A stretch of 55,538 nt of DNA from Defluviitaleaceae bacterium (GTDB taxonomy: Bacteria > Bacillota > Clostridia > Lachnospirales > WRAA01): the NCBI GenBank assembly GCA_009780015.1, contig WRAW01000006.1, positions 1 through 55,538 on the forward strand, written 5' to 3'. The stretch's first letter is position 1, and each line of letters starts with the position of its first letter. Positions 16,301-25,921 of the stretch are shown here, in pieces. Both the position numbers and the translations under genes were made by a program. The notes beneath the pieces are model-generated. The model was not told the DNA's origin. It saw only the letters and a list, made by a program, of their open reading frames with translations, and did no database searches.

Positions 16301-17479
16301 AACGGCCGCCCGCTTGACATCGTGCTGAACCCCCTGGGCGTACCGTCACGCATGAACATCGGCCAGGTGCTTGAAGTCCATCTTGGCCTTGCCGCCAAGG
16401 TATTGGGCTGGAAGGTCGCCACGCCGGTATTCGACGGCGCGAACGAATACGACATCATGGACACCCTCGATCTGGCAAACGACTACGTGAACATGGAGTG
16501 GGAAGCCTTCTCCGTTAAGTGGAAGGAAATCGTGGAGGAAGACATTTATAACAAGCTCTATGAAAACCGCCACAACCGCGAGGAGTGGAAGGGAGTGCCC
16601 ATCAGCCGCGACGGCAAGATAGAGCTTCGCGACGGGCGTACCGGAGAGAAGTTCGACAACCCCGTAACCGTGGGCTACATGCACTACTTAAAACTCCACC
16701 ATCTGGTAGACGACAAGATACACGCGCGCTCGACGGGCCCGTACTCGCTTGTAACTCAGCAGCCGCTTGGCGGCCGCGCGCAGTTCGGCGGGCAGCGCTT
16801 CGGCGAAATGGAGGTTTGGGCGCTGGAAGCCTACGGCGCGTCCTATGCGCTGCAAGAAATTTTGACGGTCAAGTCCGATGACATTGTAGGAAGGGTCAAG
16901 ACCTACGAGGCGATTGTCAAGGGCGAAAACATCCCCGAACCGGGCGTGCCCGAATCTTTCAAGGTGTTGCTCAAGGAGCTCCAGGCCCTTGCGCTGGACG
17001 TCCGTATTTTGATGGCCGACCAGACAGAGGTCTTAATCAAGGAATCCATTGAAGACATCGACGACCTCAACGTCAACATCGAGGGCGCGGAGCCAAAGGG
17101 CGACGATATCGCGCAGAGGAGGAGCCTGGCGTTCAGCGACATTGAAGACTCCGAAGGTGATTTTGACGACGATCTCGACGACGAGTTGGATGATGAAGAT
17201 GAATTGGGCGACGAACTTGACGACATTGGCGATGAGGAAGACGAAGAACCGGAGGGCGAAGCCTTTAAAAGCTTAGACAAGGGTATGAAGAGCGGCGCAA
17301 AGTCTGCTAAGTTCAGCTCCGCTCCCGACTTCGACGGCGAAGAATTTGAAAAAGGTATCGACGATCTAGACTCAGCGCAAGCCGAACTGTTCGCGTCCTC
17401 AAGAATAATGAGCTCGAAGGTTCCCGAGGCGCTGGAGTCTTTCGACGACGACTTCTCCGATCTGGACGATGAGTATTAA
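13397..17479 (+). CDS. rpoB: RNA polymerase beta subunit with acidic C-terminal extension
   Basis: Catalytic beta subunit of RNA polymerase, 1360 residues. The rifampicin-binding region (about 488-520, [12 protein letters not shown]...[12 protein letters not shown]) is of the sensitive type. The conserved core ends near residue 1216 ([11 protein letters not shown]), after which about 145 extra residues follow, very rich in Asp and Glu and finishing SDLDDEY. Clostridial homologues usually end soon after the core. The start is a TTG eight bases after AAAGGGG; an ATG eight codons later is a weaker choice. rpoC follows after 21 bp. The usual rplJ-rplL genes are not upstream. Confidence 0.98.
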   Translation: MEKRRVKSMSYGNAARMSYSRIDEVLEMPNLIEVQKNSYNWFLSEGLREVFQDISPISDFSGNLVLEFVDFKLDSEPKYSIDECKERDATYAAPLRVKCRLRNKDLDEIKEQEIFMGDFPLMTDNCTFIINGAERVIVSQLVRSPGIYYAVDYDKVGKQLFSATVIPNRGAWLEYETDSNDVFSIRVDRTRKVPVTVLLRSLGVSTDAEIIELFGEEPKILNTIEKDVSKNYEEGLIEIYKRVRPGEPPTIESAESLLRSMFFDPKRYDLAKVGRYKFNQKLSMRNRIRGYYLAEDVIDTNTGEIVAEAGDKVTLQTADAIQNSGAGFAWVQVEDRKVKVLSNLAVVANDYLKPYGIDPLEVGIKENVYAPVLMELLEKYEDPRELKDALRNNLSRLVPKHITLEDIMASINYVINLDYGIGGKDDIDHLGNRRIRAVGELLQNQFRIGLTRMERVVKERMTIQDMDVVTPQALINIRPVTASIKEFFGSSQLSQFMDQTNPLAELTHKRRLSALGPGGLSRDRAGFEVRDVHFSHYGRMCPIETPEGPNIGLINSLATYARINEYGFIESPYRYIDKTGSVPVVSQKFAYITADEEENYTVAQANEPLGDDGRFLHRKVAGRHREDIIELEAANIDLMDVSPKQIVSVATALIPFLENDDVTRALMGSNMQRQAVPLLCTDSPIIGTGMEYKGARDSGVVVISKQPGVVDSVVANEVIIRTEDGKRQSYKLTKFMRSNQGTCINQRPLVFKGQVVEAGEIIADGPSTDHGELALGKNPLIGFMTWEGFNYEDAILLSEKLVEEDVYTSIHIEEYELESRDTKLGPEEITRDIPNIGEDAMKDLNEHGIIRIGAEVGPNDILVGKVTPKGETELTAEERLLRAIFGEKAREVRDTSLRVPHGESGIIVDVKIFSRLNSDELPPGVNQLVRVYIAQKRKISVGDKMAGRHGNKGVISRVLPIEDMPFLPNGRPLDIVLNPLGVPSRMNIGQVLEVHLGLAAKVLGWKVATPVFDGANEYDIMDTLDLANDYVNMEWEAFSVKWKEIVEEDIYNKLYENRHNREEWKGVPISRDGKIELRDGRTGEKFDNPVTVGYMHYLKLHHLVDDKIHARSTGPYSLVTQQPLGGRAQFGGQRFGEMEVWALEAYGASYALQEILTVKSDDIVGRVKTYEAIVKGENIPEPGVPESFKVLLKELQALALDVRILMADQTEVLIKESIEDIDDLNVNIEGAEPKGDDIAQRRSLAFSDIEDSEGDFDDDLDDELDDEDELGDELDDIGDEEDEEPEGEAFKSLDKGMKSGAKSAKFSSAPDFDGEEFEKGIDDLDSAQAELFASSRIMSSKVPEALESFDDDFSDLDDEY

Positions 17480-17500
17480 TACTATATAAGGGTGATTCCA

Positions 17501-20500
17501 ATGGCAAACCCGAACCAGAATGACCAAGCGATATCGTTTGATTCCATAAAAATCGGCTTGGCCTCCCCCGAAAAGATCAGGGAATGGTCGAAAGGCGAGG
17601 TCAAGAAGCCGGAAACAATAAATTACCGCACGCTAAAGCCCGAGCGCGACGGCCTGTTCTGCGAGAAGATATTCGGGCCGAACAAGGACTGGGAGTGCCA
17701 CTGCGGAAAGTACAAGCGCATACGCTACAAGGGCGTTGTATGCGACCGCTGCGGCGTCGAGGTTACAAAGTCGAAGGTGCGCCGCGAGCGCATGGGGCAC
17801 ATCGAACTGGCCGCGCCGGTATCGCATGTATGGTACTTCCGCGGAATACCCAGCCGGATGGGTCTTATACTGGCCATGAGTCCGCGCGCTCTTGAGAAGG
17901 TGCTCTACTTCGCGTCGTACATTGTACTTGACCCCGGTGAGACGGGGCTTACCTACAAGCAGCTTATGACCGAAAAGGAGTACCGCGAGGCTATCGAGAA
18001 GTACGGCTCATCCTCGTTCAAGGTGGGGATGGGTGCCGAGTCCATTAAAGAATTGCTGCAAAACATCGACCTGGAGGGCGAATCCGAAGAACTTAGAAAG
18101 GGTCTTCGCGATTCCGCCGGGCAGAAGCGTTTGCGGTACATCAAGAAGCTGGAGGTCATAGAATCGTTCCGTATTTCGGGAAACAGGCCGGATTGGATGA
18201 TACTGGACGCGATTCCCGTTATCCCGCCGGATTTGCGCCCGATGGTGCAGCTTGACGGCGGACGCTTCGCCACCAGCGACCTTAACGACCTTTACCGCCG
18301 TGTTATAAACCGCAATAACCGCCTCAAGCGTCTGCTAGACCTGGGCGCGCCGGATATAATTGTGCGCAACGAGAAGAGGATGCTCCAGGAGGCCGTGGAC
18401 GCGCTGATCGACAATGGGCGGCGCGGACGTCCCGTCACCGGGCCCGGCAACCGTGCGCTCAAGTCCCTGTCGGACCTGCTGAAAGGCAAGCAGGGCCGCT
18501 TCCGTCAGAACTTGCTTGGAAAGCGCGTGGATTACTCCGGTCGTTCGGTAATAGTCGTGGGGCCCAACCTCAAGATTTATCAGTGCGGGCTGCCCAAGGA
18601 AATGGCCATAGAGCTCTTCAAGCCGTTCGTAATGAAGAAGCTTGTGCAGGAGAACTTCGCCCACAACATCAAGTCCGCCAAGCGTATGGTCGAGCGGCTG
18701 CAGCCGGAAGTCTGGGACGTCCTCGAGGATGTCATAAAGGAACACCCTGTAATGCTCAACCGCGCTCCGACTCTGCACAGGCTGGGTATACAGGCTTTCG
18801 AGCCGGTGCTGGTCGAAGGGCGCGCTCTCAAGCTTCATCCGCTTGTGTGTACGGCGTTCAACGCCGACTTCGACGGCGACCAGATGCCCGTGCATGTGCC
18901 GCTCTCCGTAGAGGCGCAGGCCGAGTGCCGCTTCCTGCTTCTCGCGCCCAACAACCTGCTCAAGCCTTCGGACGGCGCGCCCGTAACGGTGCCGTCGCAG
19001 GACATGGTGCTTGGGATATACTACCTGACAATCGAAAAAGAGGGCGAGCTCGGCGAAGGCAAGTACTTCCTGGACGAAAACGAGGCAATACTGGCATATG
19101 AAAACGGCGCGATAACCCTTCACGCAAAGATACATGTCCGTCGTACGATAGAAGTAGGCGGTGAGCGATACCAGAAAGTGATTCCTACTACTGTGGGGCG
19201 GATAATATTCAACGAAGCCATTCCGCAGGACATCGGCTTTGTTGACCGCAGCGTCTTCGACAACAAGTTTCTGTTTGAGGTCGACTACCTTTGCGACAAA
19301 AAGGCGCTGGGCCGCATAATCAGCCGCTGTATTAACAAGTACGGCTCGATCAACACATCGATTGTGCTGGATAACATCAAGCAGCTGGGCTTTAAATACT
19401 CGACAATCGGGGCGTTCACCACGTCCGTATACGATATGGAGGTTCCCGAGGTAAAGGCGAAATACCTGGAGGAAGCCGAGACCGCCGTAGACAACGTGGG
19501 CAAGATGTTCCGCCGCGGCCTCATGACCGACGAGGAACGCCACAACAAGGTAATAGAGATATGGAGCAGCGCGAACGACAAGATCGCCGACGCTCTAATC
19601 AAGGGTCTTGGCCGCTACAACCCCATATTCATGATGGCGAACTCCGGCGCGCGCGGCTCCAACAACCAGATAAAGCAGCTGGCGGGAATGCGCGGCCTTA
19701 TGGCCAGCCCCAAGGGCGGCGTTCTGGAGCTGCCGATAAAGTCCAATTTCCGCGAGGGTCTGTCCGTGCTTGAGTACTTTATATCGGCGCACGGCGCGCG
19801 CAAGGGTCTGGCGGACACTGCGCTGCGCACGGCGGATTCGGGCTATCTGACCCGCCGTCTGGTGGACGTGTCTCAGGATATAGTAATCCGTGAGTGGGAC
19901 TGCGTACAGCCGGAGGAAGAGAAGCCCGGCTTGTGGGTATCGGCGTTTATGGACGGCAGCGAGGTTATCGAGCCGCTGGTTGACAGAATCCGTGGTCGCT
20001 GGTCTCTGCTTGACATTGTCAATCCGTCCACGGGCGCGCAGATTGTCGCGGCGGACTCCCTGATCAGCCCGGATCAGGCCGAAAAGATTGTGGAAGCCGG
20101 AATCGAGAACGTATACATCCGCACAGTGTTGACGTGCCGCTCCCGCGTAGGGCTGTGCTCCAAGTGCTACGGCGCGAACATGTCGTCGGGCAGAGCCGTC
20201 CGCATCGGCGAGGCCGTGGGCATCATCGCGGCTCAATCCATCGGCGAGCCGGGTACGCAGCTTACAATGCGAACATTCCAGACAGGCGGCATCGCCAGCA
20301 ACGAGGACATCACCCAGGGCCTTCCCCGCGTCGAGGAGCTCTTCGAGGCGCGCAAGCCCAAGGGTCTGGCCATTATCGCCGAATTCGGCGGCAAGGTGCT
20401 GGTCAGCGACACAAAGAAGAAGCGAGAGGTCGTCGTCACCAACGAAGAGACTGGCGAATACAAGGACTACTTGATACCATACGGTTCCCGAATAAAGGTA

Positions 20501-21073
20501 TACACCGGCGACGTGATAGAGGCCGGCGACGAATTGACGGAGGGCAGCGTCTACCCCCACGACATACTCAAGATAAAGGGCATACGCGGCGTGCAGGATT
20601 ATATGCTGCAAGAGGTTCAGCGCGTATACCGGCTTCAGGGCGTTGACATAAACGATAAGCACATCGAAGTTATCGTCCGCCAGATGCTAAAGCGCGTCAA
20701 GGTCGAGGAGAACAACGACACCACACTCCTGACCGGGTCGCTCACAGACTGGCTGGAATTCGAGGAACTTAACGAAAAAGCCACGGAACACGGCCTGGAA
20801 CCGGCCATCGGCCAGCGTGTGCTGCTGGGCATCACCAAGGCTTCCCTCGCCACGGACTCGTTCCTGTCCGCGGCATCCTTCCAAGAGACGACGCGCGTGC
20901 TTACAGAGGCCGCGATAAAGGGCAAGATCGACCCGCTCATCGGCCTCAAGGAGAACGTCATCATCGGCAAGCTGATTCCGGCGGGCACGGGTATGCAGTC
21001 CTACCGCGACATCGACGTCAAGCCGGCCGCAGAGCAATTTGCCAGCTATGACCTTGGAGCCGTCGGTGACTAA
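17501..21073 (+). CDS. rpoC: RNA polymerase beta' subunit
   Basis: Catalytic beta' subunit, about 1190 residues. The N-terminal zinc site is seen in CHCGKYK and CDRCGVEV. The active-site magnesium loop NADFDGDQM is at about 454-462, and a second zinc site lies in [11 protein letters not shown]. The frame opens at a GTG at 17492, but AAGGGTG is best spaced for the ATG at 17501. It is co-transcribed with rpoB and followed by a terminator-like hairpin rather than by rpsL-rpsG-fusA. Confidence 0.98.
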   Translation: MANPNQNDQAISFDSIKIGLASPEKIREWSKGEVKKPETINYRTLKPERDGLFCEKIFGPNKDWECHCGKYKRIRYKGVVCDRCGVEVTKSKVRRERMGHIELAAPVSHVWYFRGIPSRMGLILAMSPRALEKVLYFASYIVLDPGETGLTYKQLMTEKEYREAIEKYGSSSFKVGMGAESIKELLQNIDLEGESEELRKGLRDSAGQKRLRYIKKLEVIESFRISGNRPDWMILDAIPVIPPDLRPMVQLDGGRFATSDLNDLYRRVINRNNRLKRLLDLGAPDIIVRNEKRMLQEAVDALIDNGRRGRPVTGPGNRALKSLSDLLKGKQGRFRQNLLGKRVDYSGRSVIVVGPNLKIYQCGLPKEMAIELFKPFVMKKLVQENFAHNIKSAKRMVERLQPEVWDVLEDVIKEHPVMLNRAPTLHRLGIQAFEPVLVEGRALKLHPLVCTAFNADFDGDQMPVHVPLSVEAQAECRFLLLAPNNLLKPSDGAPVTVPSQDMVLGIYYLTIEKEGELGEGKYFLDENEAILAYENGAITLHAKIHVRRTIEVGGERYQKVIPTTVGRIIFNEAIPQDIGFVDRSVFDNKFLFEVDYLCDKKALGRIISRCINKYGSINTSIVLDNIKQLGFKYSTIGAFTTSVYDMEVPEVKAKYLEEAETAVDNVGKMFRRGLMTDEERHNKVIEIWSSANDKIADALIKGLGRYNPIFMMANSGARGSNNQIKQLAGMRGLMASPKGGVLELPIKSNFREGLSVLEYFISAHGARKGLADTALRTADSGYLTRRLVDVSQDIVIREWDCVQPEEEKPGLWVSAFMDGSEVIEPLVDRIRGRWSLLDIVNPSTGAQIVAADSLISPDQAEKIVEAGIENVYIRTVLTCRSRVGLCSKCYGANMSSGRAVRIGEAVGIIAAQSIGEPGTQLTMRTFQTGGIASNEDITQGLPRVEELFEARKPKGLAIIAEFGGKVLVSDTKKKREVVVTNEETGEYKDYLIPYGSRIKVYTGDVIEAGDELTEGSVYPHDILKIKGIRGVQDYMLQEVQRVYRLQGVDINDKHIEVIVRQMLKRVKVEENNDTTLLTGSLTDWLEFEELNEKATEHGLEPAIGQRVLLGITKASLATDSFLSAASFQETTRVLTEAAIKGKIDPLIGLKENVIIGKLIPAGTGMQSYRDIDVKPAAEQFASYDLGAVGD

Positions 21074-21083
21074 TAAGCATTTC

Positions 21084-21140
21084 AAAGGGTTCAAAGGCGG
21101 GGGCTTTGTAAAAGCTTTCCGCCTGAGCCCTTTTGCTGTT
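21084..21140 (+). terminator. Terminator after rpoC
   Basis: AAAGGGTTCAAAGGCGG (21084-21100) pairs with CCGCCTGAGCCCTTT (21119-21133) over most of its length, with an inner AAAGC/GCTTT helix. TTTTGCTGTTT follows. It probably separates rpoBC from the secreted-protein gene. Confidence 0.7.
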
Positions 21141-21173
21141 TCTGATAACATACATATTACAGGGGGTTTCATC

Positions 21174-22499
21174 ATGAGAACGGTGTTTAAGAAGTGCTTT
21201 ACAACATTGCTTGCAGGTTTGATGATAGGTCAGTTGCTTGTCGTTTCAGTCTATGCTGAAATTCCCGCTCAGAGCGCCAGGGAAGAATTGTCACGATGGG
21301 TTGTGGGTACGGGGGCAATACTTAACGTCCGATCCGGGTTACATCACCGAAGCTTCGAGGGTGAAAGGCATGAGCAAAGGGTAGACCCGAGAGCGCAAAA
21401 TCTTTATGAACGTCTTTATGAACAAGATCCAGAGATTGCGGCTTTTTATCGCGCATCTGTTATAGATGGGGCGGCACAATTAAATGATATGGCCTTTGTG
21501 AGGCGCGCTCTTGAGGGGTCGTGGAACATAAGAAGTGCGGAAGACTTAGAGCGGCAGATAGCAAATTTGCTTGAGGGCAGGGGGCACAGCCGTCAGTTTA
21601 TGGAATCTTATGAGGTATTTAGCGCGGCCTTGGTCGAGTTTGCGGATTTTGACGAGGCTTATGGGCTTGATGAAGAGCTTGTGCTGGAACGTTTTCTGAT
21701 GTATTTCATCGAACAAAGCTTCGACGTCGAAGCGGTGGGGCTTGTCGAGAGTATACTCTATTTTGGCGAAAAGTGGGGAGACAGGGGTATCGCAGCATGG
21801 GATTGGGTGCGTGTGGGCACATTGGTTAACATGGGATATATAGCGGAGTTTATCAGCCATGAAGAAGGGATCAGGTTGATGGAGCCGGCGTCTAACCTTC
21901 TGAAGCTGCACTTTTCTGATTGGGATGAGGTAATAGATAATTATATGGATGGTTATGTTTACTGGGCCAGGGCAGGAGGTACAGCCGCCGTTACTGTCAA
22001 TCTCGAAGTGGTACGGCGAAGGCTGGATTTCCACAGGTTAAGGCTTGACTATCTTAGGCTTGGCGATAATGATTTAAACCCATTTAACGATGACTTTTTT
22101 GATAGGACGCCGATTGTTAATTTGGAAAGGACTATCCGACTGACACAAGAACTGTTACTTGGATACTGGTATTTAGAGAATGAGTGGAATAATGTTGAAC
22201 ACTACTTTAACGTTGATGGAAGCTTTATAAGCGTGTTTGATCGTGCGGACGGTACATCAATGAAGCTCACGGGCGCTTATCGTATTGACGATAGGGGAGC
22301 TCTTCGCCTCAGACATTATAATATGGACACAGGCGATGGTTTGAGGCCTATAGATGACGACCAAGTACGATTGTTGGGTTCTTTTGGCTTTCTTACAAGT
22401 GACGGCAACAATTTGGTAAACATAAGTGTTTTTAATGGACAACCAAGTATAGCGACAAGAAGCGAAGGTACATTGATTGAAAGTTTTGGGCAGCGCTAG
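21174..22499 (+). CDS. Secreted protein of unknown function
   Basis: About 441 residues. MRTVFKKCFTTLLAGLMIG begins a clear signal peptide with cleavage expected after VSVYA. The mature part is acidic and helical for about 300 residues (many Glu, Leu and Phe; the EELVLERFLMYFIEQSF stretch is typical). It ends in a beta-rich segment of about 110 residues with regularly spaced Gly and aromatic residues (VDGSFISVFD, LRLRHYNM) that loosely recalls lipocalin-like domains. I do not recognise the family. The ATG at 21174 has AGGGGG upstream; earlier in-frame codons run through the rpoC end and terminator. The radical SAM gene starts 12 bp downstream. Confidence 0.75.
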   Translation: MRTVFKKCFTTLLAGLMIGQLLVVSVYAEIPAQSAREELSRWVVGTGAILNVRSGLHHRSFEGERHEQRVDPRAQNLYERLYEQDPEIAAFYRASVIDGAAQLNDMAFVRRALEGSWNIRSAEDLERQIANLLEGRGHSRQFMESYEVFSAALVEFADFDEAYGLDEELVLERFLMYFIEQSFDVEAVGLVESILYFGEKWGDRGIAAWDWVRVGTLVNMGYIAEFISHEEGIRLMEPASNLLKLHFSDWDEVIDNYMDGYVYWARAGGTAAVTVNLEVVRRRLDFHRLRLDYLRLGDNDLNPFNDDFFDRTPIVNLERTIRLTQELLLGYWYLENEWNNVEHYFNVDGSFISVFDRADGTSMKLTGAYRIDDRGALRLRHYNMDTGDGLRPIDDDQVRLLGSFGFLTSDGNNLVNISVFNGQPSIATRSEGTLIESFGQR

Positions 22500-22510
22500 G
22501 TGGGGAAGTT

Positions 22511-24334
22511 ATGAGACTGGAAAATTTACTGACGCGGGTCGAAAAGCCCGCAAGATACATCGGCAACGAGATAAATATGGTTGTGAAACCGCCGCAAAGC
22601 GTAGAGATACGCTTTGCGTTTGCGTTCCCCGATGTTTACGAGGTCGGGATGAGCCACATGGGGCTGTGGCTGTTGTACTTCATGCTGAACAGGCGGGAGG
22701 ATACGTATTGTGAAAGGGTGTTCGCGCCGTGGCTGGACATGGAGGAGCTGATGCGAAGCGAGGGCGTGCCTCTGTGGGCGCTCGAGACAGGGGACGATAT
22801 TGCCGGCTTCGACTTCCTTGGCTTTACGCTGCAATACGAGATGAGCTACAGCAATGTGGTTAATATGCTTGATTTGGCGGGGATGCCGATACTGGCGAGT
22901 GAGCGCGCGGACGACGGGCCGGTTGTGATAGCGGGGGGGCCGTGCGCGTACAATCCCGAGCCGCTGGCGGACATTGTCGACGTGTTCTACATCGGCGAGG
23001 GCGAGGCAAGCTTGAACATTGTGTTGGACAAATATCGCGAACACAAGAGAAGCGGGGGCGGCAAGCGCGAGTTCCTGGAGTCAATACTCTACGTGGAAGG
23101 TGTGTACGTGCCGCGTTTCTATGACGTCGGCTACAATAGCGACGGAACGCTTCGCGCGTTTGAGCCGAACCATCCCGGTGCGCCGAGGACGGTGATCAAG
23201 ACGGCTGTGCGCGACCTCGAGGCGCTGGAGTATCCGGCGGTACAGCTTGTGCCGCTGATCGAGACGGTGCATAACCGCGTGATGCTGGAGTTGTTCCGGG
23301 GGTGTGTTCGGGGCTGCCGCTTCTGTCAGGCGGGCTTTGTCAGCCGTCCGGTGCGGGAGAACAGCCCGGCCAAGCTGCTTTCCCAGGCCGAAGGATTGAT
23401 AAGTGCGACGGGTCATGAGGAAATATCCCTGTTGTCCCTGTCTACCAGTGACTACACGGGTTTTGCTGAGCTTACGTCCGGCCTTGTGGATGCCTGTACG
23501 CCCAAGAACGTCAACCTGTCCCTGCCGTCGCTCAGGGTGGACGCTTTTCCTCTGGAACTGATGCGCAAGGTGCAGGCTGTGCGCAAGTCTTCGCTGACAT
23601 TCGCGCCGGAGGCGGGGAGCCAGCGCATGAGGGACGTAATCAACAAGGGTCTGACCGAGGAAGAGATCCTGACGGGAATCAGGACGGCTTTCGGCGGCGG
23701 ATGGCAGCGTCTGAAGCTGTACTTCATGATCGGGCTTCCGGGAGAAACGGACGAGGATGTACTGGAAATAGCGCGGCTGTGCGAGAAAATTGCGGACGCG
23801 TATTACGAGAACAACAAGAAGGTGCGCCCGCTTAGCTTGATTGTGAGCGTATCGGGATTTGTGCCCAAGCCTTTTACTCCATTCCAATGGGAAGGGCAGA
23901 CCGGCCGCGTCGAAATCGCGCGCAAGCAGGAACTGCTGCGCAAGGCCATCCGTAAGCGCCAAATAACGCTGAACTACCACGATTCGCTGCTTTCCTGCGT
24001 GGAGGGGGCGATCTCCCGGGGGGGAAGGAGAGTTGGCGCGGCCATAATAAGGGCGTGGCAGTTGGGCGCGCGCTTTGACGGCTGGAGCGATCATTTCAAG
24101 TACGAGACGTGGCGGCAGGCGTTTGAGGAAGCGGGGCTTGACATGGACGCGGGCGAAAAAGGACGCGCCTCGGACGAGCTTCTCCCGTGGGGTCACATCG
24201 ACGTAGGTGTGAGCCGCGCGTACCTTCTGCGCGAACGCGACAACGCCTTTGCAGGCATAGTCACGCCGAACTGCCGTGAAGGGTGTTCCGGCTGCGGCGC
24301 TGCGGCATTCGGGGGAGGTGTGTGTCACGGCTGA
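22511..24334 (+). CDS. B12-binding radical SAM protein, TIGR03960 family
   Basis: A 607-residue cytoplasmic protein. The N-terminal half resembles a cobalamin-binding domain, and the radical SAM cluster motif C265-x3-C269-x2-C272 lies in RGCVRGCRFCQAGF. The LTFAPEAGSQRMRDVINKG and FMIGLPGETDEDV stretches are typical of the core barrel. This family is nearly always paired with the DUF2344 protein that follows here and often sits beside rng-rplU-rpmA, which suggests an RNA or ribosome-related modification; the reaction is not established. The ATG has GGTGGGGA upstream. The C-terminus has a CREGCSGCG cluster. Confidence 0.93.
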   Translation: MRLENLLTRVEKPARYIGNEINMVVKPPQSVEIRFAFAFPDVYEVGMSHMGLWLLYFMLNRREDTYCERVFAPWLDMEELMRSEGVPLWALETGDDIAGFDFLGFTLQYEMSYSNVVNMLDLAGMPILASERADDGPVVIAGGPCAYNPEPLADIVDVFYIGEGEASLNIVLDKYREHKRSGGGKREFLESILYVEGVYVPRFYDVGYNSDGTLRAFEPNHPGAPRTVIKTAVRDLEALEYPAVQLVPLIETVHNRVMLELFRGCVRGCRFCQAGFVSRPVRENSPAKLLSQAEGLISATGHEEISLLSLSTSDYTGFAELTSGLVDACTPKNVNLSLPSLRVDAFPLELMRKVQAVRKSSLTFAPEAGSQRMRDVINKGLTEEEILTGIRTAFGGGWQRLKLYFMIGLPGETDEDVLEIARLCEKIADAYYENNKKVRPLSLIVSVSGFVPKPFTPFQWEGQTGRVEIARKQELLRKAIRKRQITLNYHDSLLSCVEGAISRGGRRVGAAIIRAWQLGARFDGWSDHFKYETWRQAFEEAGLDMDAGEKGRASDELLPWGHIDVGVSRAYLLRERDNAFAGIVTPNCREGCSGCGAAAFGGGVCHG

Positions 24335-25001
24335 TTTTGTGGACTATCGCTTGGAGTATTCTAAACTTGAGATGATGAAGTACATCGGGCATATCGACCT
24401 GATGAAGCTGTTTCACAAGCTGTTCAGGATGTCGGGGCTGCCGATAGTTTTCTCTCAGGGCTTTAACCCGCATCAGATATTCACTATTGCTCACCCCTTG
24501 TCCCTTGGAATGGAGGGGCAGAGCGAGCTTGCCGATTTTCGATTGAGCGCCGAAGTGGACGCCGCTGAAATAGTGGACGCGCTAAATTCGTGTGCGCCGG
24601 TCGGCTTGTGTGTCAGCCGCGCGCGTACGCTTGTCAAGGGCGAAAAAAACTGCGCCGCGCTTGTGGCGGCGGCGGATTACAGGGTGTGCTGCGGAGCGCA
24701 CGCGGGCTTGTCCGTCGCTGTTCTCGCCATTTTGTCGCGCGACGAAATCGTGACCGTCAAGCGAACTAAGTCGGGCGCGTCTCAGTCGGACATACGCAAG
24801 GATATAATCGGTCTGACCGAACACGGGCCGGGCACGCTCGATATGCGTATTTCCGCGGGCAGCGCCGCGAATCTCAAGCCCCAGCTCGTCATGAGCGAAG
24901 TATTCCGCGAACTGGGCGCGCAGTACGACGAAAACACGCTGAATTACACGCGGATACAGCTTCTGCGCCGCCAAGGCGACGGCTTCGAGCGGCTGGATTA
25001 A
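24318..25001 (+). CDS. DUF2344 / TIGR03936 family protein, partner of the radical SAM protein
   Basis: About 228 residues. YSKLEMMKYIGHIDLMKLFHK and LPIVFSQGFNPHQ are hallmark motifs of the family, which is always found beside TIGR03960 radical SAM proteins and is fused to them in some species. The start is uncertain: GTG at 24318 is inside the GGGGGAGGTG ribosome-like sequence, and other in-frame candidates are GTG 24339 and TTG 24351. In every case it overlaps or abuts the radical SAM stop codon, so translation is probably coupled. The TAA stop's last base is the first base of a palindromic element. Confidence 0.88.
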   Translation: MCVTADFVDYRLEYSKLEMMKYIGHIDLMKLFHKLFRMSGLPIVFSQGFNPHQIFTIAHPLSLGMEGQSELADFRLSAEVDAAEIVDALNSCAPVGLCVSRARTLVKGEKNCAALVAAADYRVCCGAHAGLSVAVLAILSRDEIVTVKRTKSGASQSDIRKDIIGLTEHGPGTLDMRISAGSAANLKPQLVMSEVFRELGAQYDENTLNYTRIQLLRRQGDGFERLD

Positions 25002-25137
25002 GAACCAGCGGTCAATAACCGAAATGCTGGCTAGAAGTGGCGGAAAACCGGGGACTGTCCCATGAAGCCCGGTTTTGGCTTCGCAGGGTGGAGTTCGACC
25101 TTCTAGACGGCGTTGAGCGTTATTGATCGCTGGTTCT
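25001..25137. repeat. Dispersed palindromic element, copy 6 (short, complete)
   Basis: 137 bp. The ends AGAACCAGCGGTCAATAAC and, in reverse complement, AGAACCAGCGATCAATAAC match at 18 of 19 positions; CTAGAAG boxes pair further in, and a central GAAGCCCGGTTTTGGCTTC hairpin forms the tip. Its arms resemble those of copy 5 in reverse orientation. Confidence 0.9.
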
Positions 25138-25172
25138 TAGCTTTGTATATCAAATGAAACACGTCGAGCAAC

Positions 25173-25201
25173 TTGTATTTTCTTAGCATATATGTTATAA
25201 T
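25173..25201 (+). promoter_or_regulatory. Promoter of type I toxin, locus 1
   Basis: TTGTAT (25173-25178), 17 bp, TATAAT (25196-25201). The same -35 box and spacing are found upstream of the two other toxin copies. In the leader CCTCAC (25246-25251) can pair with GTGAGG (25278-25283) and so mask the ribosome site. Confidence 0.85.
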
Positions 25202-25287
25202 CCGCTCAATCACACCGTATAGGGCGGTTATTTGGGCTTGCACACCCTCACGTAACAACATCACTAACAGAGGGGAGGTGAGGCCCC

Positions 25288-25404
25288 ATGTCGGCGTATG
25301 AAACTGCTATGCTTATCCTGGTAAGCTTGTCAATGGCTATTTCGCTTGGTAATTTTGCTGTGAGGCATGTCCTGAAATTTTTGGACGACAGGTACAAAAA
25401 ATAG
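25288..25404 (+). CDS. Type I toxin peptide, Hol-Tox/TxpA-BsrE-like, locus 1
   Basis: 38 residues: MSAYETAMLIL..., one membrane helix (about 6-30), then a charged tail LDDRYKK. The M(S/T)xYE start, single helix and short basic tail are the signature of the putative holin-like toxin family, whose known members (TxpA, BsrE and clostridial relatives) insert in the membrane and are silenced by antisense RNA. GGGGAGG lies nine bases upstream of the ATG. A convergent antisense RNA gene overlaps its 3' end. It differs at seven of 38 positions from the two identical copies at 30815 and 31246. Confidence 0.85.
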   Translation: MSAYETAMLILVSLSMAISLGNFAVRHVLKFLDDRYKK

Positions 25405-25519
25405 CCGCTCCTGAATTCGCGTTCGGAATTGCGGCTACTTTTCAGAGTAGTGCGCAAGCCTTAACCGTCTTAATACGATGTGGCCAGAGGGCGCCTGCAA
25501 ACGCCCTCGTTTTTATTGT
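25396..25519 (-). ncRNA. Antisense antitoxin RNA, locus 1
   Basis: Driven by the minus-strand promoter at 25526-25554 and ending at a hairpin made by GTAGCCGC and GCGGCTA arms followed by six T (25396-25440). It is complementary to the toxin mRNA 3' untranslated region and last codons, about 120 nt of overlap, as in txpA/RatA and bsrG/SR4. End positions are inferred from promoter and terminator. Confidence 0.8.
25487..25515 (+). terminator. Terminator of toxin mRNA, locus 1
   Basis: GAGGGCG (25487-25493) pairs with CGCCCTC (25502-25508), followed by GTTTTTATTG. The same hairpin occurs at the other two loci. Confidence 0.9.
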
Positions 25520-25525
25520 ATCCTT

Positions 25526-25554
25526 ATTATATCACGCTTATGATCTTATTGCAA
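25526..25554 (-). promoter_or_regulatory. Promoter of antisense RNA, locus 1
   Basis: On the minus strand, TTGCAA (25554-25549) and TATAAT (25531-25526) are spaced 17 bp. Both boxes are identical to those of the two right-hand antisense promoters. Confidence 0.88.
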
Positions 25555-25604
25555 GTATTTTTAAAAATACTTGAGCCTGGTGAGCAAAAATTTTGTTATA
25601 GATA

Positions 25605-25633
25605 TTGCAATTGGTCATGTTATCTGGTAGAAT
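25605..25633 (+). promoter_or_regulatory. Promoter of rpmB
   Basis: TTGCAA (25605-25610), 17 bp, TAGAAT (25628-25633). The start site would be near 25640, leaving a leader of about 30 nt. Confidence 0.8.
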
Positions 25634-25669
25634 GTGATGATTGTTGAAAAGTCAAAGGAGGTGCAAGAG

Positions 25670-25870
25670 ATGGCAAGGTGCAATTTATGCGACAAGAGCG
25701 TCCGCACGGGGCGTAGAATAAGCATTACGCGCAGCCAGGTTTCACGCCGCGCGAACCGTACATGGAAACCCAACATAAAGAAGATCAAAGTCAACGACAA
25801 CGGCACTCACAAGACCGTGAGCATCTGCACAAGATGTTTGCGCTCGGGCAAGGTTACAAGGGCGGTATAA
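25670..25870 (+). CDS. rpmB: 50S ribosomal protein L28
   Basis: A 66-residue ribosomal protein. CNLCDK near the N-terminus and CTRCLRSGKV at the C-terminus supply the four cysteines of the zinc-binding (C+) form. SQVSRRANRTWKPNI is the conserved basic core. AAAGGAGG is well spaced to the ATG at 25670; the open frame 12 codons further upstream overlaps the promoter start region and is not needed. It is monocistronic, with its own promoter and terminator. Confidence 0.97.
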   Translation: MARCNLCDKSVRTGRRISITRSQVSRRANRTWKPNIKKIKVNDNGTHKTVSICTRCLRSGKVTRAV

Positions 25871-25894
25871 TTGCATGGCGTACACTCGAAGCTT

Positions 25895-25921
25895 AGGCAT
25901 TGCATGGGCAATGCCTTTTTG
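25895..25921 (+). terminator. Terminator of rpmB
   Basis: AGGCATTGC (25895-25903) pairs perfectly with GCAATGCCT (25908-25916), followed by five T. Confidence 0.92.

Noticed and set aside
18335-19543. A 402-codon frame antisense to rpoC
   Set aside because: Long antisense frames are a by-product of the high-GC, strongly biased codons of rpoC; there is no ribosome site or family motif.
23081-24328. A 415-codon frame antisense to the radical SAM gene
   Set aside because: It mirrors a well-supported gene on the other strand, is rich in Arg and His, and has no recognisable motif.
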